Shown here: positions 41,752 to 49,254 of the stretch, one piece after another
Layout of the letters: each line of letters starts with the position of its first letter
How positions within the stretch are numbered: the first letter of the stretch is position 1
Source: Lachnospiraceae bacterium UBA7196
GTDB taxonomy: Bacteria > Bacillota > Clostridia > Lachnospirales > Lachnospiraceae
Assembly: GCA_002490835.1 (NCBI GenBank)
Contig: DKUU01000021.1
Location: 124,001-188,000 of the forward strand
DNA: 64,000 nt
Reading direction: 5' to 3'
The notes under the pieces: generated by a model
Told to the model about the DNA's origin: nothing
Databases searched by the model: none
Seen by the model: only the letters and a program-made list of their open reading frames with translations
Program-made: the position numbers and the translations under genes

Positions 41752-44520
41752 TTATTCCAGCTCCAAAAAATAGGGTTCCTCCCAGCTGCTTTCGCTGCTA
41801 ATGGCAAAGTGCAGATGAGGCCCGGTCGCCTGCCCTGTCTGTCCCACAGTGGCGATTTTTTCTCCCTGCTTCACCGCCTGCCCTTTCTCTGCCTCCACCG
41901 TCTTACAGTGCGCATAATAAGTCATCTGTCCGCTTAGCCCATGCCAGAGCACCACATAATTTCCGTTCACCGCGTCAAATCCCGTCATAAAGACCGTACC
42001 GTCCGCCGCCGCGAGGACGTCCGCGCCCGCAGGCGCCGCAAGATCCACCCCCGTATGCGTCCTGACCTCCTGCGTGACAGGGTTGATCCGCTCGCCGTAT
42101 GTATCGGAGATCCTCTCAAAATCCGGACAGGGATTGATAAAATCGATTGCCAGATCGTAATGCCCCTCCACTTCGTCGTTAACAAGCGGTTTCTCCAGAT
42201 CGTTTTTTCCCGTTTCCGCTAAGCCGCCTGCCTGCGCAGAATCCTCCGCCTGCAAGGATGAATCTCCATCCTGTAATTCGGATAACTTTTTCTCCTGCCA
42301 GGGCGCATGCGCCGTATGCTTCTCGTCGATCCTCGGATAACCCAGACGGAAACCGGACGCGCTTTTCTCATCCTTCGCGATCTGTACCGTCAGGACAGGC
42401 AGCCCGTCGGACCACAGTCCCTCGACCCCCGCAAACTTCAGTCCCACCACCAGCTGCACCGCCGTCTTCTCCCAAACCGCATCCGAATACGCCTGATAAA
42501 TGTCGGCGCCCGGATCGTCCAGCGAAAAAGCAACGGCGTTTGACACAATCTGCACATCCTCCACCTGCCAGCCCTGATAAGCGGAAATATCGATCGAACC
42601 CAGATACATGTCCCCGTCATAGGTCACATGAACCTCACCTTTTTCTTGATTGACCGTCATAGTCAAATATTCTTTTGCCCACGCCAGACAATCCTCCGCC
42701 GTCAGCGTTTTTACTTCCACCGTCCCCGTGTCATAGCGGTCCGCGTAGTAAAAACGCCAGATTTCCGTAGTGCCGCTCTCCTCCTCCAGAAGTTTCCACA
42801 CAAAGCGTTTGGGCAGTCCGTCCCCGGCCTGTTCCAGCACGCGGATATTGTCGGCCCCAGAATTGAGGTAAGAAGCTCGCCACTCTCCGTCAAAGGTATT
42901 CACATCCCCGCCGATCAGCGTCTTTAAGCCCCGGAATCCAAATTCCTCCGTATATAAGCCGTAGAGCGATATGCCCGCATCCTCATTTGTGCAAAGCAGA
43001 TACCAGCCGTTCTCCATGGGATTGTCCGCCTCACCTTTCATAAATTGATAGTAGGCCTGAATATCCACCTGCCGGTTTAAGGCAAGCTCGCTGTCATCCT
43101 TTCCTTCCATGATGCCGCGATAATGAAGCGCCTCCTCAAAGGCTGCCTCATCCGCCGCCTGTCCCGCGCCGGCGGCACCGCCCTGTGCCGCCGCATCCTG
43201 TCCCGCAGCTGCCACATTCTGTGCATCCGCGTTTTCCGTATCCTGACCGCTGACTGCCGACGCGTTCTGCGCACCCGCACTTTCACGATCCTGCCCCGCC
43301 GCATTTTGCTTTCCGGCCGCTTCATCCGCCGCGCTGCCCGCACCGGTCGTCTCATCCTTCACCGCTCCCGTAAAAGCACAGCCGCAAAGGAACAGAGCCG
43401 CCAGAACTGCCATCACAGCCGCCGCGCCCCTCTTCCTGCCGCGGCCCGCCAGCGCGCCGATGCGCTCCCTGACACCCTTTTCTCCCCGATCCAGCATGAA
43501 AGCCATGCCCGGACAAGCGTCTCCGCCATCTCCGGTTTCCAATAGATTTAAAAGCGTCCTGCCGTATGCAAACCGTTCCCTCTCTCCAAGCAGTCTGACC
43601 GCCGCCTCGTCACAGGCAAGCTCGCTGTCCTGTCTGGCCGCGTAAGCCGCTGCCCACACAAAGGGATCAAACCAGTAAACAGCCGCCAGAAAACTTCTAA
43701 GAAACGCCCATAAGCCGTCCCGGTGCAGCGCATGACAGTATTCATGGGCAAGGATGTGCGAAAGACTCTGCCGACCGGCCACCGGCGCGCCTATATAAAT
43801 ATCCCGTCCCACCAGACAGGGGCTGGGAAGGCCCTGTACCTGATATACCTTCATGCCGCGCGCATTCAGCCTGTTTACAAATTCTTCCGGAACGGCATCT
43901 TCCGTAAATATGCTCCTGTTCTTTTTCAGATACCCGATAAACCGCTGTCTTGAAAACAGCATATAACCGCCCACCATAGCAAAACCGATGACCCAGACGC
44001 CGCCAAAAAGCCGGCGTAAGAAATCAGGATGCGCCGCCAAAAAGCCGGCAAACAGTCCGTCTCCCGTACCTGCCTTCTTTTCCGGCGCGGGGGCTGTCGT
44101 TTCCGTATCCTGCCCGTCTGCATGATCTTCTGTCACTTCCCACCATCCGGCCACATCCTGCGCGCCGCTTCCCGCAACGTCTCCTTCTCCGTCTTCCGCT
44201 GCTGTTCCGCCGTCAAAAAGACCGCCGTTTTTCGTCTCAAAACCTTCGCCTTCCTCCCCGGCTTTTACAGCAGGCTCCGCCTGCCCCGCATCCCGCTCCT
44301 GTAAGCCTGTCTGCATCTGCCGTATCTGGGGTACGCCGGAAACCACATTCATCACACTGACAGGACTTTCTCCCAAGGTAAAAGGAAAGAGCAGCCTGAG
44401 CGCCGCCAAAAGCCACAGCGCATAGCGGGCCCTCATAGCGATGCGTTCAAACGTGAGCTTTCTCACGCAGAATATCCCCAAAATCAATACCGATGAAGTC
44501 AATAACAAAGTAGGTATCAC
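41752..44520 (-). CDS. BlaR1-type M56 metallopeptidase fused to an extracytoplasmic M23 domain
   Basis: A 922-residue sensor-like membrane protein. The N-terminal M56 part has helices at 5-20, 33-50 and 173-190, and the zinc motif HEYCH at 259-263 with downstream CDEAA. A further helix (MAVLAALFLCGCAF) lies near 375. A low-complexity Ala/Gln/Gly stretch runs from about 395 to 455, then a domain of about 300 residues without a clear name. The last 105 residues are a LytM/M23 domain with HTGVD (H822, D826) and HLH (902-904). Start is GTG overlapping the blaI stop (GTGA). In BlaR1 the outer domain binds beta-lactam; here an M23 domain takes that place. Confidence 0.88.
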   Translation of the reverse strand: MIPTLLLTSSVLILGIFCVRKLTFERIAMRARYALWLLAALRLLFPFTLGESPVSVMNVVSGVPQIRQMQTGLQERDAGQAEPAVKAGEEGEGFETKNGGLFDGGTAAEDGEGDVAGSGAQDVAGWWEVTEDHADGQDTETTAPAPEKKAGTGDGLFAGFLAAHPDFLRRLFGGVWVIGFAMVGGYMLFSRQRFIGYLKKNRSIFTEDAVPEEFVNRLNARGMKVYQVQGLPSPCLVGRDIYIGAPVAGRQSLSHILAHEYCHALHRDGLWAFLRSFLAAVYWFDPFVWAAAYAARQDSELACDEAAVRLLGERERFAYGRTLLNLLETGDGGDACPGMAFMLDRGEKGVRERIGALAGRGRKRGAAAVMAVLAALFLCGCAFTGAVKDETTGAGSAADEAAGKQNAAGQDRESAGAQNASAVSGQDTENADAQNVAAAGQDAAAQGGAAGAGQAADEAAFEEALHYRGIMEGKDDSELALNRQVDIQAYYQFMKGEADNPMENGWYLLCTNEDAGISLYGLYTEEFGFRGLKTLIGGDVNTFDGEWRASYLNSGADNIRVLEQAGDGLPKRFVWKLLEEESGTTEIWRFYYADRYDTGTVEVKTLTAEDCLAWAKEYLTMTVNQEKGEVHVTYDGDMYLGSIDISAYQGWQVEDVQIVSNAVAFSLDDPGADIYQAYSDAVWEKTAVQLVVGLKFAGVEGLWSDGLPVLTVQIAKDEKSASGFRLGYPRIDEKHTAHAPWQEKKLSELQDGDSSLQAEDSAQAGGLAETGKNDLEKPLVNDEVEGHYDLAIDFINPCPDFERISDTYGERINPVTQEVRTHTGVDLAAPAGADVLAAADGTVFMTGFDAVNGNYVVLWHGLSGQMTYYAHCKTVEAEKGQAVKQGEKIATVGQTGQATGPHLHFAISSESSWEEPYFLELE

Positions 44521-44957
44521 AGCGCGCCACCATCCTTTCCGTCCGCTGCCTTCGCAGTCGTCTTCTCCTCATCTCTCCGGTCCGCCTCCGCACGGCGCAG
44601 GATCTCGTAGAGTTCCGAGATCTCTTCTCCCGACAAAGCCTTTCGCTCCACCATGGTATTTAGCATCAGCCCCATCCGTCCGCCAAAAACCTTCTCCAAA
44701 AATTCCTCCGTCTCCTGAAGCGCGGCCTCCTGTCTGTCTATTTTCGGAAAATAAAGCTTTGCGCGCTCTCCCTCCTCATGATAGATAGCGCCTTTCTCTT
44801 CCATTCGCTTCAAAAAAGTCATGACCGTGTGCTTTGTCCACCCCGTCGTCTCCTGAAACCGGCGGGTGAGCTGCATGATGGTCTTGGGCGCTTCTTCCCA
44901 CAAAACATCCATCACCTTCCACTCCGCTTCCGATAATTTAACGATCGCTTTCTCCAT
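44517..44957 (-). CDS. BlaI/MecI/CopY-family repressor
   Basis: A 146-residue winged-helix repressor. The DNA-binding part reads LSEAEWKVMDVLWEEAPKTI, then QETTGWTKHTVMTFLKRMEE, followed by the wing KGAIYHEEGERAKLYFPKI. The dimerisation helices follow (FLEKVFGGRMGLMLNTMVER). The family is inactivated by its M56 partner, which is the next gene and overlaps by four bases. I chose MEKAIVKLSE as start because it aligns with BlaI and MecI; an ATG at 44996 with AAGGGTAG is equally possible. Two dyads at the promoter 86 bases upstream are the likely operators. Confidence 0.88.
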   Translation of the reverse strand: MEKAIVKLSEAEWKVMDVLWEEAPKTIMQLTRRFQETTGWTKHTVMTFLKRMEEKGAIYHEEGERAKLYFPKIDRQEAALQETEEFLEKVFGGRMGLMLNTMVERKALSGEEISELYEILRRAEADRRDEEKTTAKAADGKDGGAL

Positions 44958-45038
44958 TTCCGCGCCTGCCCCTTTCCGCCTTCTTCTTTCTTCCATAAAT
45001 TTCTACCCTTCGATTCGATCGAGCCTCTGCACAAATTA

Positions 45039-45096
45039 GGTTGACAATTGCCTACCACTATCCCAATCATAAACCAAAGGTAGGCATATGTCAACC
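45039..45096 (-). promoter_or_regulatory. Promoter of the blaI-M56 operon with two BlaI-type operators
   Basis: Minus strand TTGACA (45089-45094), 17-base spacer, TATGAT (45066-45071). Two 18-base arms form a long inverted repeat: GGTTGACAATTGCCTACC (45039-45056) and GGTAGGCATATGTCAACC (45079-45096), two differences. Each arm is itself a small dyad, GACAATTGCC and GACATATGCC, close to the xACAnnTGTx core of BlaI/MecI sites. One lies over the -35 box, the other just past the start point. Confidence 0.75.
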
Positions 45097-45238
45097 ATTT
45101 AGCAAAAAAACTTTATCTTGTATTTTTATGTTGTCTGCTTTTATCGTCATTGCGTTATATTTTTCAGACTTTTTGTATTTTTATTGTATTTTTTTAGAAT
45201 TTTTCTTTCCATATTTTAAAAAAACTGCTAAGATAGGG

Positions 45239-45265
45239 TTAAGGAAACGTGATTCCTGCCGATAT
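45239..45265 (+). promoter_or_regulatory. Sigma-28 (FliA/SigD)-like promoter
   Basis: TTAAG (45239-45243), 14 bases, GCCGATAT (45258-45265). This is close to the motility sigma-factor pattern (TAAA, about 15, GCCGATAA/T). The start would fall near 45272, immediately before an AAGGAG ribosome site at 45278-45283. Confidence 0.6.
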
Positions 45266-45289
45266 CTTTAGCAGAACAAGGAGTTCGCT

Positions 45290-45409
45290 GTGCAGTTAGA
45301 GATATGGCCATATCGCAAGCACAAATATGAATCCAAGGAGGGATCACCGCAGTTTATGCAAATGAATGGTATTATAAAGTGGAAGCGGTTATGGCGGTCA
45401 ACCAGTTAA
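45290..45409 (+). CDS. 39-residue small protein, first of two overlapping small ORFs
   Basis: Starts with GTG preceded by AAGGAG at 6 bases and lies about 20 bases after a sigma-28-like promoter. The product is basic and contains three Trp (EIWPYRKHKYE and IIKWKRLWRS). It ends inside the next ORF, overlapping by 19 bases in another frame, an arrangement compatible with translational coupling. No family is recognised. Support comes from promoter, ribosome site and position rather than from similarity. Confidence 0.45.
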   Translation: MQLEIWPYRKHKYESKEGSPQFMQMNGIIKWKRLWRSTS

Positions 45410-45606
45410 AGAGGGCAGCTTCGGAAGACAAAAACCGTCAGTCCAAGCAGAACTCATCCAAAGCTCTGGCTAAAAAGTTCTTTTCCGAGGTTTTGGACGA
45501 GGCTTTTGAAAATGAGAAGAGTCGAAATATCGAAATCCGTACCAGCGGATACACGAAAAACGCCCTTCCTTTTCAGAATTTTGTAAATTTACGAGAATAT
45601 TCTTAA
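45391..45606 (+). CDS. 71-residue small soluble protein
   Basis: Starts MAVNQLKRAASEDKNRQSKQ and ends with YTKNALPFQNFVNLREYS. The first half is polar and likely helical (ALAKKFFSEVLDEAFENEK). No membrane segment or cysteine. The ribosome site (GGAAGCGG) is weak, but the start lies within the preceding 39-codon ORF, so coupling may supply ribosomes. A GTG four codons earlier is also open. A perfect 15-bp terminator follows 21 bases after the stop. Function unknown; the sigma-28-like promoter hints at motility-linked expression. Confidence 0.6.
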   Translation: MAVNQLKRAASEDKNRQSKQNSSKALAKKFFSEVLDEAFENEKSRNIEIRTSGYTKNALPFQNFVNLREYS

Positions 45607-45627
45607 CATTACAAAAAATACAATCGA

Positions 45628-45667
45628 AATCAGAAAGCTCAGTGCGTCCGTGCTGAGCTTTCTGATT
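45628..45667. terminator. Bidirectional intrinsic terminator
   Basis: AATCAGAAAGCTCAG (45628-45642) pairs perfectly with CTGAGCTTTCTGATT (45653-45667), 10-base loop. T-rich sequence follows on the plus strand and A-rich precedes, so it can serve both the small ORFs and the convergent Rrf2 gene. Confidence 0.9.
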
Positions 45668-45678
45668 TTAATCACTTT

Positions 45679-46113
45679 TTAGATGACATAGTCAGCACTT
45701 TTCTGCTCATGCCACTCTACCAGATCCGCCAGCGTCACACGGTCCACCACATCGCTGACCGCCTGATTCAGCATCTGCCACAGCCGCAGGGTAACACAGC
45801 CTTCCTGCCGTTCGCAGTAATTAACGTCGCCTTCCAGACAGGCCACCGGCGCAAGAGACCCTTCCGTCAGGCGCAGGATCATCCCCACAGTGTACTCTCC
45901 CGGCTCCCTCATCAGGTGATAACCGCCCTGCGGGCCTCTGACGCTCCTCACAAAACCCGCCTTATTCAGGACAGCAATGATCTGTTCCAGATACTTCTCC
46001 GAAATTTCCTGTCTCGCGGCGATATCCCGAATCCTCACAGGCTCCCCCGCGTCATTGATGGCGAGGTCTAACATCAATCTGAGCGCATATCTTCCTTTTG
46101 TGGATATTTTCAT
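45679..46113 (-). CDS. Rrf2-family regulator (IscR/CymR-like)
   Basis: A 144-residue winged-helix protein. The family start MKISTKGRYALRLMLDLA is exact, followed by helix-turn-helix IRDIAARQEISEKYLEQIIA and wing VRGPQGGYHL. Three cysteines sit in the usual effector region near 91-107 (ACLEGDVNYCERQEGC), the spacing used for an Fe-S cluster in IscR. So it may sense Fe-S or redox state; CymR lacks those cysteines. No target gene is adjacent; no isc or suf genes are in the window. An inverted CATGTT/AACATG pair at 46153-46176 lies in its promoter region and could be an operator. Confidence 0.88.
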   Translation of the reverse strand: MKISTKGRYALRLMLDLAINDAGEPVRIRDIAARQEISEKYLEQIIAVLNKAGFVRSVRGPQGGYHLMREPGEYTVGMILRLTEGSLAPVACLEGDVNYCERQEGCVTLRLWQMLNQAVSDVVDRVTLADLVEWHEQKSADYVI

Positions 46114-46262
46114 AGTGAATCTCCGTTTCTGTAAATACTACTGTTTTCCTATCATGTTACTATACTTTTAAACATGTTATACACTAAAAAGAGCGCTCTG
46201 TCAAGATGCGCCCTTTTCCCAATCTTATTATTTATTTCCCAACTGCAAAGATAATCAAATAC

Positions 46263-47027
46263 TCATTCTCCCGCCACATACCGCGCCAGTTCCAGTGCAA
46301 TATCGAAATGCCCGGCGTCGTGCTGGGTCCCTTTCGTCTGCCCTTCTTTTCTTCTTGCATCCCATTTGGGTGCATCAAGCAGATCGCCGCTGGTAAAGAA
46401 GGTGTATAAATTCAGATTTCTAAAATCACACATCGCCTGTAAGGCAGCGCATTCCATCTCCACCGAGATACAGCCGTCCGCCTTATGCTTTTCAAAGTTA
46501 TTTCTGGTTTCCCTGTAGAAAGAATCGGTCGTCCACGTCTTTCCCTTCACATAAGGAATGCCGTTTTCTTCCATAAAGGTCGCCACGGTGTCCGCATTTT
46601 TCACAGTGATATAGTCCGATGCCGGCGCATAGTGATAGGAAGTGCCCTCATCCCGCCATGCTGACGTCGGAATCATCACCTTTCCGTGCGCGATCTCCTT
46701 ATTCAAACAGCCGGCCCCGCCGAAGACGATGTACTTGTCCGTGCTGATCTCCGCCAGCGTATCCTCGACCGTCCCCACGCAGGCAGGCGCACCCACGTAT
46801 GTTTTGTAAAAGGCGAATTTCTTCCCCCGATACGACAGCTCATAGATCGGCGTATTGCCCGTCGCAAACCAAAAAGATGCGATCTGCTTACAGTCATAGT
46901 TCTCCAGCACGAACTTCTCGATCACATGGGAAAACGTCAGGATGCACGCATCGACCCGCGGCGCGTCCTCCTTCGTCTGCGGATTGATGATCGCCGGCGA
47001 CTGGTTGTCAAAAGCTTCTGTTATCAT
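46263..47027 (-). CDS. Nucleoside phosphorylase (PNP/UDP family)
   Basis: Phosphorolytic cleavage of a purine or pyrimidine nucleoside. Family landmarks: VFGGAGCLNKEIAHGKVMIP near residue 110-130, and the ribose/base site VEMECAALQAMCDFRNLNLY near 195-215 with the Met-Glu pair. The protein has 254 residues. The N-terminal ILTFSHVIEKFV and TGNTPIYEL segments fit the fold but differ from classic DeoD and Udp, so the substrate cannot be named. AAAGGAGGAGG precedes the ATG at 47027. Upstream lie a terminator, a T-box-like leader and a strong promoter, an unusual control for such an enzyme. Confidence 0.82.
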   Translation of the reverse strand: MITEAFDNQSPAIINPQTKEDAPRVDACILTFSHVIEKFVLENYDCKQIASFWFATGNTPIYELSYRGKKFAFYKTYVGAPACVGTVEDTLAEISTDKYIVFGGAGCLNKEIAHGKVMIPTSAWRDEGTSYHYAPASDYITVKNADTVATFMEENGIPYVKGKTWTTDSFYRETRNNFEKHKADGCISVEMECAALQAMCDFRNLNLYTFFTSGDLLDAPKWDARRKEGQTKGTQHDAGHFDIALELARYVAGE

Positions 47028-47075
47028 GTTTCCTCCTCCTTTAAGGTGTTTTATTTCCGAAATCAATCCGCGCAT

Positions 47076-47337
47076 AAAAAAGAACAGCCTGCTTTACAAC
47101 AATACAAATGCTGGCTGTTTCCCTGATATTCTGTCAAATGCTTATTTACGACATACCAACATATGCGTTCTCTGTTACGGGAGAAAACCGTCAGCATCTA
47201 CTTGCCTAAGCGTTCGTGCTGCAACTCAGGAGGGATCCTATATTTACTCTACTCGTACCGTATCTCAGCAACCACGGCTCTCTGTGACTTTCAAAGTGAA
47301 TATAACGTCTCCGTCATCGTCTTTCTGATTTCGATTA
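47076..47337 (-). promoter_or_regulatory. T-box-like riboswitch leader with terminator, upstream of nucleoside phosphorylase
   Basis: Reading the minus strand, T-box landmarks occur in order. GACGATGACGGAG begins Stem I; CAGAGAGCCGTGG and TTGCTGAGATACGG match its AG-bulge and distal loop; CTCCTGAGTTGCAGC with GAACG closes it; AGTAGATGCTGACGG with CCCGTAACAG resembles Stem III. GTTGGTATGTCG may be a degenerate T-box sequence whose UGGU would meet a tRNA end. The terminator AACAGCCAGC/GCAGGCTGTT (47083-47119) ends in six U. The specifier codon could not be fixed; the Stem I loop reads AUAGGAUCC. Classed as T-box by landmark order, not by a model search. Confidence 0.7.
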
Positions 47338-47343
47338 AACATG

Positions 47344-47372
47344 ATTATACGACAGCTATACATTCTTGTCAA
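47344..47372 (-). promoter_or_regulatory. Consensus sigma-A promoter of the T-box-like leader
   Basis: Minus strand TTGACA (47367-47372), 17-base spacer, TATAAT (47344-47349), both boxes perfect. Such a strong promoter fits control by attenuation rather than by initiation. Confidence 0.9.
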
Positions 47373-47377
47373 GAAAC

Positions 47378-47450
47378 GCGGCAGCTTATGTCCCCGATGC
47401 GGCAACTTGTGTCCCTGCCGATTGCTTTATCAATCCTCTTCCGATATCAT
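47378..47450 (+). promoter_or_regulatory. LytTR direct-repeat box and promoter
   Basis: GCGGCAGCTTATGTCCC (47378-47394) and GCGGCAACTTGTGTCCC (47399-47415) differ at two positions and repeat every 21 bp, two helical turns, as LytTR proteins require. Seven bases downstream come TTGCTT (47422-47427), 17 bases, TATCAT (47445-47450). Position suggests activation of the LytTR gene by its own product. The box is only 6 bp from the -35 of the divergent T-box promoter. Confidence 0.8.
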
Positions 47451-47473
47451 ACTGTTTGAAGGGCGGTGAAAGA

Positions 47474-47914
47474 TTGAAAATAGAAATCAATATTGACGAA
47501 ACAATAGCGGATATGGAGATCGTCGTCACCTGCAGCAAACTGACGCCGAAAGTAGAAAAGATTCTGGCGGCGCTTCGGATGATGGACTGTCAGCTCATCG
47601 GAAAAAAAGGCGATGAGCTGCATTTGCTGGATATCGCGCAGATCATCTATATCGAGAGCATGGAGCGAAAATGTTTTGTTTATACCGCGGACGACGTTTA
47701 CGAGTCTGATTTCCCGCTTTACGAACTGGAACGGCAGCTTGCAGAATACGGTTTTTTCCGCGTCAGCAAATCCTTTCTCATTCATCTGTCGAGCATCCAG
47801 TCGCTCAAAGCCGATATGAACAGGCGCATTCGCATTACCATGGCAAACGGCGAGCAGATCATCGCATCCAGACAATACGCCGACGGCTTAAAAAAGAGAT
47901 TGGGGGTGAAATAA
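47474..47914 (+). CDS. LytTR-domain transcriptional regulator without receiver domain
   Basis: A 146-residue DNA-binding protein. The LytTR fold occupies about residues 45-145, with LLDIAQIIYIESMERKCFVY, FFRVSKSFLIHLSSIQSLKA and RIRITMANGEQIIASRQYAD, the usual beta-strand order. The first 45 residues are a small extra domain (DMEIVVTCSKLTPKVEKIL). There is no phosphoacceptor domain, so control comes from the paired membrane protein. TTG at 47474 is used because GGTGA precedes it and the protein then begins MKIEINIDE. The stop touches the start of the DUF3021 gene. LytTR/DUF3021 pairs resemble HdrRM and BrsRM of streptococci, where the membrane protein holds the regulator. Confidence 0.88.
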   Translation: MKIEINIDETIADMEIVVTCSKLTPKVEKILAALRMMDCQLIGKKGDELHLLDIAQIIYIESMERKCFVYTADDVYESDFPLYELERQLAEYGFFRVSKSFLIHLSSIQSLKADMNRRIRITMANGEQIIASRQYADGLKKRLGVK

Positions 47915-48400
47915 ATGGAGCGGAACAAAAACATCTTTGACTATCTGGCACAGGTATTGACCATTTTCGGCTTTTCCATGCTGATCCTGAATCTTTTCTG
48001 CATTGTTTTCGGGGATTCCGCGCAAGGTCTCTCCTCCATGTTTGCTCTGGGCAGTCTGGGGATTCCGGTGGAAATCGCTTTTCAATATCTTGTCATCTCT
48101 ACGCTGATCGTGGGGAGCCGCTTTCTGTTCTTTTCAGACCGTTTCTTTCAAAAAATGTCCGTCCCTTTGCGGACTGTCTGTATGCTGGGAAGCGTGCTTT
48201 TTATCACGGCGGCGTTTATTATCCGCTTTCAGTGGTTTCCGGCGGACTTGTGGCAGGCCTGGGCCATGTTTTTCGTCTGCTTTCTGCTCTCCTTTCTCTG
48301 CAGCTATCTGGTGATGCTGTTAAAAGAAAAGGCGGAGAACCGAAAGCTGAAAGAAGCGCTTGACCGATTAAAGGAAAAGGAGACACCCTCTCATGAATGA
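47915..48400 (+). CDS. DUF3021-family four-helix membrane protein
   Basis: A 161-residue protein with four membrane helices (VLTIFGFSMLILNLFCIVFG, IAFQYLVISTLIVGSRFLFF, VCMLGSVLFITAAFIIRF, WAMFFVCFLLSFLCSYLVML) and a basic cytosolic helix at the end (KLKEALDRLKEKE). The family is almost always paired with a LytTR regulator and is thought to inhibit it. Here the start codon follows the regulator's stop directly. The end overlaps the ABC ATPase gene by 8 bases, so the transporter is under the same control. Confidence 0.88.
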   Translation: MERNKNIFDYLAQVLTIFGFSMLILNLFCIVFGDSAQGLSSMFALGSLGIPVEIAFQYLVISTLIVGSRFLFFSDRFFQKMSVPLRTVCMLGSVLFITAAFIIRFQWFPADLWQAWAMFFVCFLLSFLCSYLVMLLKEKAENRKLKEALDRLKEKETPSHE

Positions 48401-49253
48401 CACCATTATCACGGAAAACCTGTCGCATTGCTTCGGGGCGCACACAGTCCTTGACAAACTCTCCTTTAAGGTGCAGGAGGGGGAAGTGTTCGGCCTGCTG
48501 GGGCCTTCCGGCGCAGGAAAGACGACGCTCATTAAAATCCTCACGGGACAGCTTACACAGACAGACGGCCATGCCAGCCTGCTCGGTGCGGACACCCGAA
48601 AGCTGGGACGGGAAGAACACGCCGGGATTGGCGCCATGATGGACAATTTCGGCCTCTATGAGCGGCTGTCCGTCTATGATAATCTGGCCTTTTACGCGGA
48701 AATCTATCAGGTTCCGCACCGTCAGATTGCAAAGATGGTAACCGATATCCTAAAAAGCATGAAGCTGTATGATTCCAGAAAGACAGCGGTTTCAGGGCTT
48801 TCCAAGGGCATGAAGAACCGACTTTCTCTGGCCAGAGCCCTGATGAATCATGCGAAGGTTCTATTTCTGGATGAACCGACCTCCGGCCTCGATCCGGCTA
48901 CGACGAGAGAAATCCACGATGTCCTGCGGGAACAAAAGGCGAAAGGAACCACCATTTTCCTTACCACGCACAATATGTTTGAGGCCGAAAGCCTCTGCGA
49001 CCATGTGGGACTGTTAAGCGGCGGGCATCTCATCGAATACGGCGAACCGGACGAAATATGCCGTAAATACAATCATTTAAACCGAATTGAGATTACCCTG
49101 AAGAACGGGGAAACGATAACCCTGACAAACGACTGCACTGCTGCCGCGCCGCTTGCAAACTATCTGGAAAGAGAAGAAATCTCCGCGATCCATTCGACGG
49201 AACCTACCTTAGAAAGCGTATTCATTGAATTAACAGGAAAGGGGCTGGACTAA
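48393..49253 (+). CDS. ABC ATPase of the LytTR-controlled transporter
   Basis: A 286-residue ATPase. Walker A is GPSGAGKTT near residue 39, the signature is LSKGMKNR near 134, Walker B is VLFLDEPTSGLDP near 155, and the switch His is in FLTTHNMFE. The last 70 residues are the C-terminal extension common to drug-type exporters. It lies between DUF3021 and permease genes and partners the latter. Substrate unknown; related LytTR-linked exporters have been tied to bacteriocin immunity or drug tolerance. Confidence 0.9.
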   Translation: MNDTIITENLSHCFGAHTVLDKLSFKVQEGEVFGLLGPSGAGKTTLIKILTGQLTQTDGHASLLGADTRKLGREEHAGIGAMMDNFGLYERLSVYDNLAFYAEIYQVPHRQIAKMVTDILKSMKLYDSRKTAVSGLSKGMKNRLSLARALMNHAKVLFLDEPTSGLDPATTREIHDVLREQKAKGTTIFLTTHNMFEAESLCDHVGLLSGGHLIEYGEPDEICRKYNHLNRIEITLKNGETITLTNDCTAAAPLANYLEREEISAIHSTEPTLESVFIELTGKGLD

Positions 49254-49254
49254 T

